Positions 25,265-33,751 are shown, counted from the stretch's first letter. The stretch: 44,923 bases of DNA from an uncultured Prevotella sp. (GCA_947165435.1 CAMVAI010000019.1:1-44923), one strand, 5' to 3'. Notes: generated from the sequence alone by a model not told the origin. Numbers and translations: made by a program.

Positions 25265-26302
25265 TCAGAAGGCGCTGGCCTTCAGCTGCAGTCCGGCGTG
25301 CTCGTCGATGCCGAACATCAGGTTCATGTTCTGCACAGCCTGTCCCACGGCACCTTTCAGCAGGTTGTCGATGGCCGAGGTGACAAGCACCTTGCCGTCG
25401 AAGCAATCGACATGCACCAGGGCCTTGTTGGTGTTCACCACCTGCTTCAGGTCGATGGACCGGTCGGTATAGTGGGTGAAGGCCGCGTCGGCATAGAAAT
25501 CCCTGTAGGCCTCGACGATGTCGCTGCCGGGGGCCTTGGTCTTGACGACGGCGGTGCAGAAGATGCCACGGGCGAAGTCGCCGCGATAGGGAATGAAGTC
25601 GATAGCGGCATCGAGATAGCCCTGCACCTGCGAGAGGCTCTGGCGTATCTCGGCCAGGTGCTGGTGGGTGAATGCCTTGTAGATGCTCAGGTTGCCCGTG
25701 CGCCACGAGAAGTGGGTGGTGGCCGAGGGCTTCTGTCCGGCACCGGTCGAGCCAGTGATGGCATTCACGGCGATGTCTTCCTTTAATATGTTAAGGTGGG
25801 CGGCGGGCAGCAGGGCCAGCTGTATAGCCGTGGCAAAGCAGCCGGGGTTGGCTATATACTGTGCCTTTTGTATCTCCGCCTTGTTGATTTCCGGCAGGCC
25901 ATAGACCAGTGTTCTTCCCCCCAAGGGGGGATTGAGGGGGGCTACCCTGAAGTCCTGTGCCAGATCGATAATCTTCACGCCCTCGGGGATGGTGTGCTCC
26001 TTCAGGAAGGCCTCGCTCTTGCCGTGGCCGAAGCAGAAGAAGACGACATCCACCTGGTCGAAGGGCATCTCGCTGGTAAAGCACAAGTCGGTATCGCCCA
26101 CGAGTCCTTCATGGACATCGCTGACGGGATTGCCGGCGTTCGACTCTGAGTTGGCAAACACGATCTCTGCTTCCGGGTGGTTCAGCAGCAGGCGGATGAG
26201 TTCGCCACCGGTGTAGCCTGCTGCGCCTAATATTCCTACTGATAGCCCCCCTCGTTCCCCCCGATGGGGGGATGAAGGGCGCAGACTGTTATTTTCTTTC
26301 AT
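25265..26302 (-). CDS. argC: N-acetyl-gamma-glutamyl-phosphate reductase with repeat-derived segments
   Basis: This 345-residue enzyme reduces N-acetyl-glutamyl phosphate in arginine synthesis. The NADP fold shows as GILGAAGYTGGE (23-34), the catalytic cysteine is Cys155 in ANPGCFAT, and the end of the fold matches ArgC. Two stretches are not native to the family. Residues 1 to about 19 (MKENNSLRPSSPHRGERGG) are encoded by an intergenic palindrome that supplies the only in-frame ATG. Residues 121-130 (APLNPPLGGR) come from a second palindrome inserted in frame between DFRV and TLVYGLPE. The reading frame is intact, so the enzyme is probably still active. Confidence 0.93.
   Translation of the reverse strand: MKENNSLRPSSPHRGERGGLSVGILGAAGYTGGELIRLLLNHPEAEIVFANSESNAGNPVSDVHEGLVGDTDLCFTSEMPFDQVDVVFFCFGHGKSEAFLKEHTIPEGVKIIDLAQDFRVAPLNPPLGGRTLVYGLPEINKAEIQKAQYIANPGCFATAIQLALLPAAHLNILKEDIAVNAITGSTGAGQKPSATTHFSWRTGNLSIYKAFTHQHLAEIRQSLSQVQGYLDAAIDFIPYRGDFARGIFCTAVVKTKAPGSDIVEAYRDFYADAAFTHYTDRSIDLKQVVNTNKALVHVDCFDGKVLVTSAIDNLLKGAVGQAVQNMNLMFGIDEHAGLQLKASAF
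25914..25943. repeat. GC-rich palindrome inserted in frame inside argC
   Basis: CCCCCCAAGGGGGG (25917-25930) followed by ATTGAGGGGGGCT is the same element as the intergenic copies at 26689-26866. On the argC strand it is read as PLNPPLGG without a stop. Confidence 0.85.
26246..26283. repeat. inverted copy of the GC-rich palindrome at the argC start
   Basis: Relative to the copies at 26689-26866 this unit is in the opposite orientation: GCCCCCCTCGTTCCCCCC then GATGGGGGGATGAAGGGCGC. It encodes the first residues of ArgC downstream of its ATG. Confidence 0.8.
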
Positions 26303-26866
26303 TGATGATATTTTTTATTCTTTGAATGGTTCCTTCTATGTCTGCTAAGACTTCTTCGTTTAAGAATCTGACGACACTGAATCCTTTGTCTTCTAACCAT
26401 TTAGTCCTTTCGCTATCGCTGATTTGTTGAGTGGGCAATTGATGATAACCTCCATCCAGTTCTATGATAAGCCGTAAAGGAAGACAGGCAAAGTCTGCAA
26501 TAAATGGTCCGATGATATGTTGCCGACGAAAATGAGCACCTAACTGGTTGCCACGGATAAAGTTCCAAAGTACCATTTCTGCTTGGGTCTCATTATTTCT
26601 ATTTTCTTTAACGAACTGTTTTAAGAGACTGTACAGAGTAGGGTCAGCCAACTGAAGTCTTAATCCTTCGTTTCGCCCTTCTTCCCCCCCTCGGGGGGAT
26701 TGAGGGGGCTGACTGTTATTTTCTTTCATTGACGACTTAATCCTTCGTTGCGCCCTTCTTCCCCCCCTCGGGGGGATTGAGGGGGCTGACTGTTATTTTC
26801 TTTCATTGACGACTTAATCCTTCGTTGCGCCCTTCTTCCCCCCCTCGGGGGGATTGAGGGGGGCTA
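26284..26866. mobile_element. DUF559 cassette with two internally deleted 77-bp copies
   Basis: Three tandem units each begin GACTGTTATTTTCTTTCATT (26284, 26711, 26788) and end with the palindrome CCCCCCCTCGGGGGGATTGA plus GGGGGCT. The first unit is 427 bp and holds the DUF559 gene. The second is 77 bp and the third about 79 bp. The short units join the left end (up to CATTGACGA) directly to the right end (from CTTAATCCTTCG), so exactly 350 bp of the gene body is missing. The third unit ends at the argG stop codon. This is the relation of MITEs to a parent element; tandem duplication after a single deletion is the alternative. Confidence 0.7.
26289..26729 (-). CDS. DUF559 (Vsr-like) endonuclease-domain protein
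   Basis: The 146-residue protein has a DUF559 domain from about residue 24, related to very-short-patch-repair endonucleases: NETQAEMVLWNFIRGNQLG, FRRQHIIGPFIADFACL, IIELDGGYH, and the end GFSVVRFLNEEVLADIEG. The Asp and Glu of the PD-(D/E)XK-like core (ADFAC and IELDGG) are present. Residues 1-23 (MKENNSQPPQSPRGG and on) are read from the flanking palindrome, which holds the only ATG. Its last codons overlap the ArgC start (the stop lies within AATGAAAGAAAATAAC). It interrupts the argG-argC pair and is probably a passenger or mobile gene. Confidence 0.85.
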   Translation of the reverse strand: MKENNSQPPQSPRGGEEGRNEGLRLQLADPTLYSLLKQFVKENRNNETQAEMVLWNFIRGNQLGAHFRRQHIIGPFIADFACLPLRLIIELDGGYHQLPTQQISDSERTKWLEDKGFSVVRFLNEEVLADIEGTIQRIKNIINERK

Positions 26867-28069
26867 CCTTTCATTCGGATGGATGCCGTAATAGACGCGC
26901 AGCGGTGTCGAGCTGACCTTGATGAAGCCCTTGGCCTCGTCGGCGGTCCATCCGGTCTGCGTCTCGCCATATTCGCCCAGCTTTGACTTCGTCAGGTCGT
27001 TGTCGCTGTCGATGCCTACCGTCTCGAAGCCGTAGGGGCGCAGCTTCAGGATGGCGGTACCCGTCACGTGGCGCTGGCTGCTGGTGAGCATGGCCTCGAT
27101 GTCGGGCATGACAGGCTCCAGATACTGGCTCTCGTGCAGGAACATGCCATACCAGTTGGCCACCTGGTCTTTCCAGTATTGCTGCCACTTCGACAGCGTC
27201 GATTTCTCCAGCAGGCGGTGCGCCTCGATGATGAGCTTCGGAGCGGCGGCCTCGAAGCCCACGCGGCCCTTGATGCCGATGATGGTGTCGCCCACGTTGG
27301 CGTCGCGGCCGATGGCATACGAGGCGCCAATCTCTTCTATCTTCTGGATGGCCTTCACGCGGTCGCTGAACTTCTCGCCGTTCACACCCACTATCTCGCC
27401 CTTCTCGAACTCAATCTTCAGCAGCTGTTCCTGCTCCTTGGCGGTGACGTGCTTCAGGTAGGCCTCTTCGGGCAGTCCCTGTGTGGGGTCCAGCAGCTCG
27501 CCGCCGCAGATGCTCGTGCCCCAGATGCCTACGTTGTACGAGTATTTCAGCTTGGCGAAGTCGGCCGTGAATCCGTGTGCGTTCAGATAGTCCACCTCTT
27601 CCTTGCGTGTCAGGTTGCGGTCGCGGGTCAGCGTGATAATCTCCACGCCGGGAGCCATCACGAGGAAGGTCATGTCGAAGCGTATCTGGTCGTTGCCGGC
27701 ACCCGTCGAGCCGTGGGCGATGGCGTCGGCACCAATCTCCTTGGCATAGCGGGCAATGGCGATGGCCTGGAAGATGCGCTCGGACGATACCGAGATGGGG
27801 TAGCAGTTGTTGCGCAGCACGTTGCCGAAGATCATGAACTTCAGCGACTTCTCGTAATACTCCTGTGTCACGTCGAGTGTCACATACTTCACGGCGCCCA
27901 GCTTGTAGGCGTTCTCTTCGTTGCGCTTCAGCTGCTCGGCCGAGAATCCGCCGGTGTTGGCGCAGGCGGCATAAACCTCATAGCCTAACTCCTTGGTCAG
28001 GTACATCACGTTGTAGCTGGTGTCCAGTCCACCGCTGAATGCTACGACTACTTTCTTCTTGTTGCTCAT
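26864..28069 (-). CDS. argG: argininosuccinate synthase
   Basis: This 401-residue enzyme joins citrulline and aspartate with ATP in the penultimate step of arginine synthesis. The PP-loop is AFSGGLDTS at residues 9-17; the citrulline and aspartate region is visible as GSTGAGNDQIRFD, and the C-terminal helix for tetramer contacts is present. The stop is the first base triplet of a GC-rich palindrome array, so the repeats start exactly at the gene end. It lies 18 nt after the GNAT gene. Confidence 0.96.
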   Translation of the reverse strand: MSNKKKVVVAFSGGLDTSYNVMYLTKELGYEVYAACANTGGFSAEQLKRNEENAYKLGAVKYVTLDVTQEYYEKSLKFMIFGNVLRNNCYPISVSSERIFQAIAIARYAKEIGADAIAHGSTGAGNDQIRFDMTFLVMAPGVEIITLTRDRNLTRKEEVDYLNAHGFTADFAKLKYSYNVGIWGTSICGGELLDPTQGLPEEAYLKHVTAKEQEQLLKIEFEKGEIVGVNGEKFSDRVKAIQKIEEIGASYAIGRDANVGDTIIGIKGRVGFEAAAPKLIIEAHRLLEKSTLSKWQQYWKDQVANWYGMFLHESQYLEPVMPDIEAMLTSSQRHVTGTAILKLRPYGFETVGIDSDNDLTKSKLGEYGETQTGWTADEAKGFIKVSSTPLRVYYGIHPNER

Positions 28070-28087
28070 ATTCTTGTCTTTTTGTTT

Positions 28088-28708
28088 TTATTTGTCTCTT
28101 TGGTCTTCTTGTTCCTCTAATTGCTTGATTCTTTCCAAGGTCTCCTCGCTCAGCTTCGCTGGCAAGTGCTCTTCCGGGTCGTAGAGCATGGCCGTGCAGA
28201 TGCAGTATTTCCGCTCGGTGCGGTGCAGCACATCTACGTTCACACAGCCCTCGCAGCCCCGCCAGAAGGCCTCGTCGTCCGTCAGGTCGGCAAAGGTGAC
28301 GGGCTGGTAGCCCAGCTCGGTGTTCATCTTCATCACCGCAGCCCCGCTGGTCAGCGAGAAGATTTTGGCATGCGGCCACCGCGTGCGTGCCAGCGAGAAG
28401 GTCATGTCCTTGATCTTCTTGGCCACGCCCAGCCCCCGGAAGTCGGGGTGAACGATGAGTCCGCTGGTGGTGACATACTGCTTGTTGCCCCACGTCTCGA
28501 TGTAGCTGAAACCGGCAAAGCGGTCGCCCGCGAGGGCTATCACCGCCTTGGCCTCCTTCATCTTCGTGGCCAGATACTCGTGGGTGCGCTTGGCAATACC
28601 CGTCCCTCGAACTTTAGCCGCGTCGGCAATGGTCTGCAGGATGGTATCTACATATACCTCGTGCTCCGGACCGGCTACAACTATTGATATTTCCTCTTTC
28701 TGTTCCAT
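28088..28708 (-). CDS. GNAT-family N-acetyltransferase of the arginine cluster
   Basis: The 206-residue protein has an N-acetyltransferase fold with the acetyl-CoA signature VHPDFRGLGVAKKIKDM at about residues 90-106. Bacteroidetes commonly carry such a gene between argR and argG; it may supply acetylation of glutamate or a related precursor, but that is inferred from context alone. A C-terminal extension includes cysteines (FWRGCEGCVNVD, KYCICTAML). The gap to argR contains CAAACTTCAAA-type spacer repeats. Confidence 0.8.
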   Translation of the reverse strand: MEQKEEISIVVAGPEHEVYVDTILQTIADAAKVRGTGIAKRTHEYLATKMKEAKAVIALAGDRFAGFSYIETWGNKQYVTTSGLIVHPDFRGLGVAKKIKDMTFSLARTRWPHAKIFSLTSGAAVMKMNTELGYQPVTFADLTDDEAFWRGCEGCVNVDVLHRTERKYCICTAMLYDPEEHLPAKLSEETLERIKQLEEQEDQRDK

Positions 28709-28765
28709 TCTATATATAATATGAACTGTATTTCAAACTTCAAATTTCAAATGTCAAACGTCAAA

Positions 28766-29242
28766 CTACCTCATGTTAGGCACCACCCTGCTCAGGGCGG
28801 TGATCACCTCGTCCTTCGAGACGCCCTGCTTGATGACGATGAAGATGGTGTCGTCGCCGGCTATCGTGCCCAGTATCTCGTCGATATGGTTGTTGTCAAT
28901 ATTGTATGCGATGGAGCTGGCATAGCCCGGCCGCGTCTTGATGACCCCCATGTTGCCCGAGAAGTTGATGCTCTGGAATCCCGGCACCTGCTGCATTTCG
29001 CGAAGCGTGTGCGGCGTGGTCACCCGCTTGTATAGTGTGTCGTTGGGCAGCACATAGACGTAGGTGCCCCGCATGGAGGCTGCCTTGGCCACCTTCAGCT
29101 GTTTCAGGTCGCGGCTCAGCGTGGCCTGTGTCAGTTTGAAACCTTCGCGCTTCAGAGCCTCCAGCAATTCGTCCTGACTGCCTAACTCCTGGCTGGATAT
29201 GATCATACGAAGGGCTTCAAGTCGGTCGTTCTTAACTTTCAT
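28766..29242 (-). CDS. argR: arginine repressor
   Basis: The 158-residue ArgR has a winged helix N-terminus with DELLEALKREGFKLTQATLSRD and a C-terminal hexamerisation and arginine-binding domain with GTIAGDDTIFIV, whose Asp pair contacts arginine in known structures. It heads the leftward argR-GNAT-argG-(DUF559)-argC cluster and probably controls it. The upstream region is AT-rich, as ArgR boxes are, but I cannot assign a specific operator. Confidence 0.93.
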   Translation of the reverse strand: MKVKNDRLEALRMIISSQELGSQDELLEALKREGFKLTQATLSRDLKQLKVAKAASMRGTYVYVLPNDTLYKRVTTPHTLREMQQVPGFQSINFSGNMGVIKTRPGYASSIAYNIDNNHIDEILGTIAGDDTIFIVIKQGVSKDEVITALSRVVPNMR

Positions 29243-29270
29243 TGTTGGTATATTTATTCAATACGGGCTG

Positions 29271-29302
29271 CAAAATTATACAAAACCGTGCATATAGCCA
29301 AA
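29271..29302 (-). promoter_or_regulatory. promoter of argR and the arginine cluster
   Basis: On the minus strand TTTG (29299-29302) and TAATTTTG (29271-29278) are separated by exactly 20 nt. The -7 box is 28 nt upstream of the argR start. Confidence 0.75.
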
Positions 29303-29373
29303 TAAAATGGCAGAAAATATTCACTATTAGCAAATTTTTTCACTTTTTATTTCTCGCTCTCTCGCAGAGTTCG

Positions 29374-29381
29374 TAACTTTG
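29374..29381 (+). promoter_or_regulatory. -7 box of the HAD hydrolase
   Basis: TAACTTTG ends 8 nt before the first ATG of the HAD gene, so the leader would be only a few nucleotides. It diverges from the argR promoter. Confidence 0.55.
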
Positions 29382-29389
29382 CATCACGT

Positions 29390-30103
29390 ATGGGAACAAT
29401 GGAACATGTGAAAGTCATCGCCTTCGATGCCGACGACACGCTGTGGGACTGCCAGTCGTGGTTCGACCGGGTAGAGCAGGAGTGCTGTCGGCTGCTGGCG
29501 CCGTGGGCTACGGCCCGTGAGGTCAGCGAGGGCCTGTTTGCCACCGAGCGGCGCAACCTGCCGCTGACGGGCTACGGCACCAAGGCTTTCACGCTCTCGC
29601 TGATAGAGAATGCGGTTCGCGTCAGTGGCGAACAGCTGCCGGGCAGCATCGTCATGCAGCTCATCGACCTGGGCAAGCAGCTGCTCAACTTCCCCACCAC
29701 GCCCTTGCCCGAGGTGGCAGAGACGCTGTCTGCCCTGGCCGCATGCCGGCAGTACCGCCTGGTGGTGTTCACCAAGGGCGAGCTGATGGATCAGGAGAAC
29801 AAGCTGCAGCGGTCGGGGCTGGAGGCCTATTTCTCGCACATGGAGACGGTGTCGAACAAGACCAGCCGTGAGTATCGCCAGCTGTGCGAGAACCTCGGCG
29901 TGGCTCCGGAAGAGACGCTGATGGTGGGCAACTCGTTCCGTTCGGACATCGCCCCGGCCCTGGAAACAGGGGCATGGGCGGCCCACATCCCCTACCATGT
30001 GGTATGGGAACTGGAGAAGTCGGAGGAATATCCCCACGAGCGTCTCGTCAAGCTCACCCGCTTCAGTCAGCTTTTAGACATTCTCTCGCGCGTACATATA
30101 TAA
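29390..30103 (+). CDS. HAD-superfamily hydrolase
   Basis: The 237-residue protein has the four HAD motifs: FDADDTLWD (nucleophile Asp13, acid Asp15), VVFTKG, the lysine in SNKTSREYR, and GNSFRSDIAPAL. An alpha-helical cap lies between motifs I and II (type C1). It probably hydrolyses a small phosphorylated metabolite, but the substrate cannot be deduced. Two starts are possible, ATG at 29390 or at 29399 (MEHVKVIAF); the second leaves a slightly longer leader. A terminator follows. Confidence 0.85.
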   Translation: MGTMEHVKVIAFDADDTLWDCQSWFDRVEQECCRLLAPWATAREVSEGLFATERRNLPLTGYGTKAFTLSLIENAVRVSGEQLPGSIVMQLIDLGKQLLNFPTTPLPEVAETLSALAACRQYRLVVFTKGELMDQENKLQRSGLEAYFSHMETVSNKTSREYRQLCENLGVAPEETLMVGNSFRSDIAPALETGAWAAHIPYHVVWELEKSEEYPHERLVKLTRFSQLLDILSRVHI

Positions 30104-30139
30104 TAGCTGGGTATTTATTTGAAATTCCTATCTATAATC

Positions 30140-30175
30140 AAAGAGGTGAAGTCCAATGGTTTCACCTCTTTTTAT
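30140..30175 (+). terminator. intrinsic terminator of the HAD gene
   Basis: AAAGAGGTGAA and TTTCACCTCTTT pair around GTCCAATGG and end in a T-tract (CTCTTTTT), 37 nt past the HAD stop. Confidence 0.85.
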
Positions 30176-30178
30176 AAA

Positions 30179-30231
30179 TTGCACTAAGTCTGGTGCAATA
30201 TTTTATATTTTTTGCACTCAAACCAGTGCAG
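30179..30231 (+). promoter_or_regulatory. pair of operator-like palindromes
   Basis: TTGCACTaagtctGGTGCAA (30179-30198) and TTGCACTcaaaccAGTGCAG (30212-30231) are two versions of one imperfect palindrome, spaced 33 nt or three helical turns, just upstream of a -7 box at 30248. A dimeric repressor or activator site is likely; its protein is not identifiable. Confidence 0.55.
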
Positions 30232-30247
30232 TTTCAATAATTTGTTA

Positions 30248-30255
30248 TATCTTTG
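30248..30255 (+). promoter_or_regulatory. -7 box ahead of a small split reading frame
   Basis: TATCTTTG is a strong match to TAnnTTTG. The 73-nt leader that follows can form two hairpins, TTTCGGctgaCCGAAA and AACCCCTCgttGAGGTT, before the ATG at 30328. Confidence 0.6.
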
Positions 30256-30327
30256 CAGCAAACTTTTCGGCTGACCGAAAGCAGAGGCGTTTTATAACCC
30301 CTCGTTGAGGTTAGTTATATAGATGCT

Positions 30328-30496
30328 ATGAATGAAAGGACAGACGAAGATTATTATGCTGAAAGCAAACGGCTGAGGGCTGAGGTTTTGCAACAAGCAG
30401 AGTCTTTGATAGGGCCCTTATAAGCCTTATGCAATTATGGACCGTCATACGTTTACCGCCCGAATAGAAGAATTGAAAAAAGGAACTCCGCTTTAA
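30328..30496 (+). pseudogene. small hypothetical gene split by a one-base frameshift
   Basis: ATG at 30328 opens 31 codons (MNERTDEDYYAESKRLRAEV and on) and stops at 30421-30423. Shifting one base at the GGGCCC run near 30412-30417 continues the protein as YKPYAIMDRHTFTARIEE, ending KKGTPL at 30494-30496, for about 55 residues in all. Both halves have good protein-like composition. It is either a frameshifted gene, a sequencing error or a programmed slip. No family is recognised. Its 3' end overlaps a minus-strand small RNA candidate. Confidence 0.45.
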
Positions 30497-30616
30497 TGGC
30501 CTTGCTTGCCGGACCAACCGGGGCTATCCATCTGAAGCGGAGTTTAAAAGTGCTTCTGTTTGAGTAGGTCGCTTGCCAGGACCAACTGGGACTCCTACCC
30601 TAAACAGGTTCCTTTC
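30474..30616 (-). ncRNA. candidate small RNA with two tandem covarying hairpins
   Basis: A near-ideal promoter at 30623-30654 would start a leftward transcript at about 30616. It folds into two hairpins. The first pairs CTGTTT with AAACAG, CCTAC with GTAGG and CCAG with CTGG. The second pairs AACTCCGCTT with AAGCGGAGTT and CCGG with CCGG, and is followed by TTTTTT (about 30475-30480), an intrinsic terminator. Both hairpins keep the same loop (ACCAA on the plus strand, TTGGT in the RNA) and the same one-sided bulge (GCTTG plus, CAAGC in the RNA) while the stems differ but still pair. Not recognised as a known family. Confidence 0.65.
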
Positions 30617-30622
30617 GTTTTG

Positions 30623-30654
30623 CAAAGATAGCAACTTTATTTGATATTTCCAAA
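30623..30654 (-). promoter_or_regulatory. promoter of the small RNA candidate
   Basis: On the minus strand TTTG (30651-30654), a 20-nt spacer, and TATCTTTG (30623-30630) fit the Bacteroidetes consensus as well as any promoter in the window. Bases 30655-31040 hold no convincing gene. Confidence 0.75.
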
Positions 30655-31040
30655 TTCTCCGTCATTTTTCTTATAGTTTAAGTGTTTTCTTTTTATTTTA
30701 TCTTTTTATTTTATCGTCAATACGTATCTTTCTCATAAATCATCAGCACATCCAACTATTTTGCTGCGCTTTTGTTTTCCCTGTCTGTCTATCCCCCTAT
30801 TTCCTTCCATTCTGCCGTATTAGAAAGTCTGCAATTCAGTGTAACCGTTACCGCCTCGTGATGTGTGAAAAATATAACTGTACCCCAAAGTATTGGCAAG
30901 AACGTCTGCACGAAACGACGGAGGGCATGAAAATATGTACAGTACGAAAAAAATAGTGTGGTGATCAATTCCCAGTCTTCTGTAGGACGTTTTGCTTGTC
31001 ATGATACAGACAGCCTGCTTGGTCCGTCGGCGAGCAAATG

Positions 31041-31093
31041 CTGACAAAGTGTCAGTTCTGCCACTGCGCTGGCGCGTTGGCACGGTTTTGGCT
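31041..31093 (+). promoter_or_regulatory. sigma54-like promoter and inverted repeat upstream of groES
   Basis: CTGACA-AAG-TGTCAG (31041-31055) is a perfect inverted repeat. It is followed by TTGGCAC (31077-31083), five bases, and TGGCT (31089-31093), which places GG and GC exactly 12 nt apart as in -24/-12 promoters (consensus TGGCAC-N5-TTGCW). One base of the -12 box differs. No TAnnTTTG box is seen in the 200 nt before groES, and no CIRCE element is present. Confidence 0.5.
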
Positions 31094-31153
31094 GTGATAT
31101 GGGCAGAAATAGAAAAATTCAAAAAAGTTTAATTCAAAAAATAATTAGGTATT

Positions 31154-31423
31154 ATGAACATCAAACCATTAGGAGACCGCGTGCTGGTATTGCCCGCACC
31201 GGCAGAAGAGAAGATCGGTGGCATCATCATTCCTGACACCGCAAAAGAGAAACCCCTCCACGGCACCATCAAGGCTGTTGGCCAGGGCACGAAGGACGAA
31301 GAGATGATCTTGAAGGCCGGCGACGAGGTGCTGTACGGCAAGTACAGCGGCACGGAACTGGAGTTCGAGGGCGAGAAGTATCTCATGATGCGCCAGAGCG
31401 ACGTGCTGGCAGTCATCGGATAG
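31154..31423 (+). CDS. groS: co-chaperonin GroES
   Basis: The 89-residue GroES caps the GroEL ring. It has [20 protein letters not shown] at the start, the mobile loop [14 protein letters not shown] and the roof region. Length is normal for Bacteroidetes. It precedes groEL by 161 nt filled with palindromic repeats. Confidence 0.96.
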   Translation: MNIKPLGDRVLVLPAPAEEKIGGIIIPDTAKEKPLHGTIKAVGQGTKDEEMILKAGDEVLYGKYSGTELEFEGEKYLMMRQSDVLAVIG

Positions 31424-31427
31424 AAGC

Positions 31428-33216
<1,789 letters not shown>

Positions 33217-33287
33217 GAAGACGAGAAAAAACCGGTTGTTGCAAAACAGCGTAAACGGCTGATTTTGTAAACCATACTTAACAAAAA

Positions 33288-33319
33288 GCGGGCGGCTGTG
33301 TACGAAGACAGCCGCCCGC
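33288..33319 (+). terminator. hairpin terminator of groESL
   Basis: GCGGGCGGCTGT and ACAGCCGCCCGC form a perfect 12-bp stem with an 8-nt loop, 71 nt past the groEL stop. The following sequence ATTGATTT is only weakly T-rich. Confidence 0.65.
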
Positions 33320-33361
33320 ATTGATTTAAATCAAAATCGTATCATTTTTGCATGAAAATAC

Positions 33362-33392
33362 TTGGATTGTTACGAAATATTTGCTAATTTTG
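33362..33392 (+). promoter_or_regulatory. promoter with no gene directly downstream
   Basis: TTG (33362-33364), a 20-nt spacer and TAATTTTG (33385-33392) match the Bacteroidetes consensus. No open reading frame starts within the next 150 nt. Confidence 0.6.
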
Positions 33393-33398
33393 CACCGT

Positions 33399-33546
33399 GA
33401 AAAGTTAACAAGCGTGTTATAATAGTACCAACCGAAGCAAGAAGAGTAGTAAAGATATATATTTTTTTGATTTGTTTTAGTAGATTAGTTTTTAAGTAGT
33501 TTGTTTTAGGAATCGATTGTCGCGAGGACAGTCGGTTCTTTATGTT
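33399..33546 (+). ncRNA. candidate small RNA between groEL and the DUF4450 gene
   Basis: Transcription from the promoter at 33362-33392 would give about 150 nt of AT-rich RNA ending at the hairpin GAATCGATTGTC / GACAGTCGGTTC (33510-33538, two G-U pairs) followed by TTTATGTTTTT. No coding frame is convincing. It could instead be an attenuated leader of the gene at 33752. The remaining bases to 33739 show nothing else. Confidence 0.45.
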
Positions 33547-33739
33547 TTTACGCGACAGGGCTTCTTGGCGATAAAGGATAATAATAAGGATAATCCGAAT
33601 GTGATTGTTTTTAAGCGACAACCATGACAACCCATGGACAACATGTTTTCTGTTGCCCGAAATCATTGGAATCATGACAAAAATAGCGGTGAAAATGGAT
33701 TTTCTTCTGCAAAATGTCGTTGCAGGTGAAAATTTTTCG

Positions 33740-33747
33740 TACCTTTG
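33740..33747 (+). promoter_or_regulatory. -7 box of the DUF4450 gene
   Basis: TACCTTTG ends 4 nt before the ATG at 33752, with a TTG 17 nt upstream at 33720-33722. If used, the message would be essentially leaderless. Confidence 0.5.
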
Positions 33748-33751
33748 TCGC

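Noticed and set aside
26660..26870. Possible CRISPR or attenuator array in the arg operon
   Set aside because: The 77-bp units are identical throughout, with no variable spacers, and match the ends of the DUF559 unit instead.
30820..31122. 100-codon minus-strand frame upstream of groES
   Set aside because: It has no recognisable domain and lies across the likely groESL promoter. I treat it as chance.
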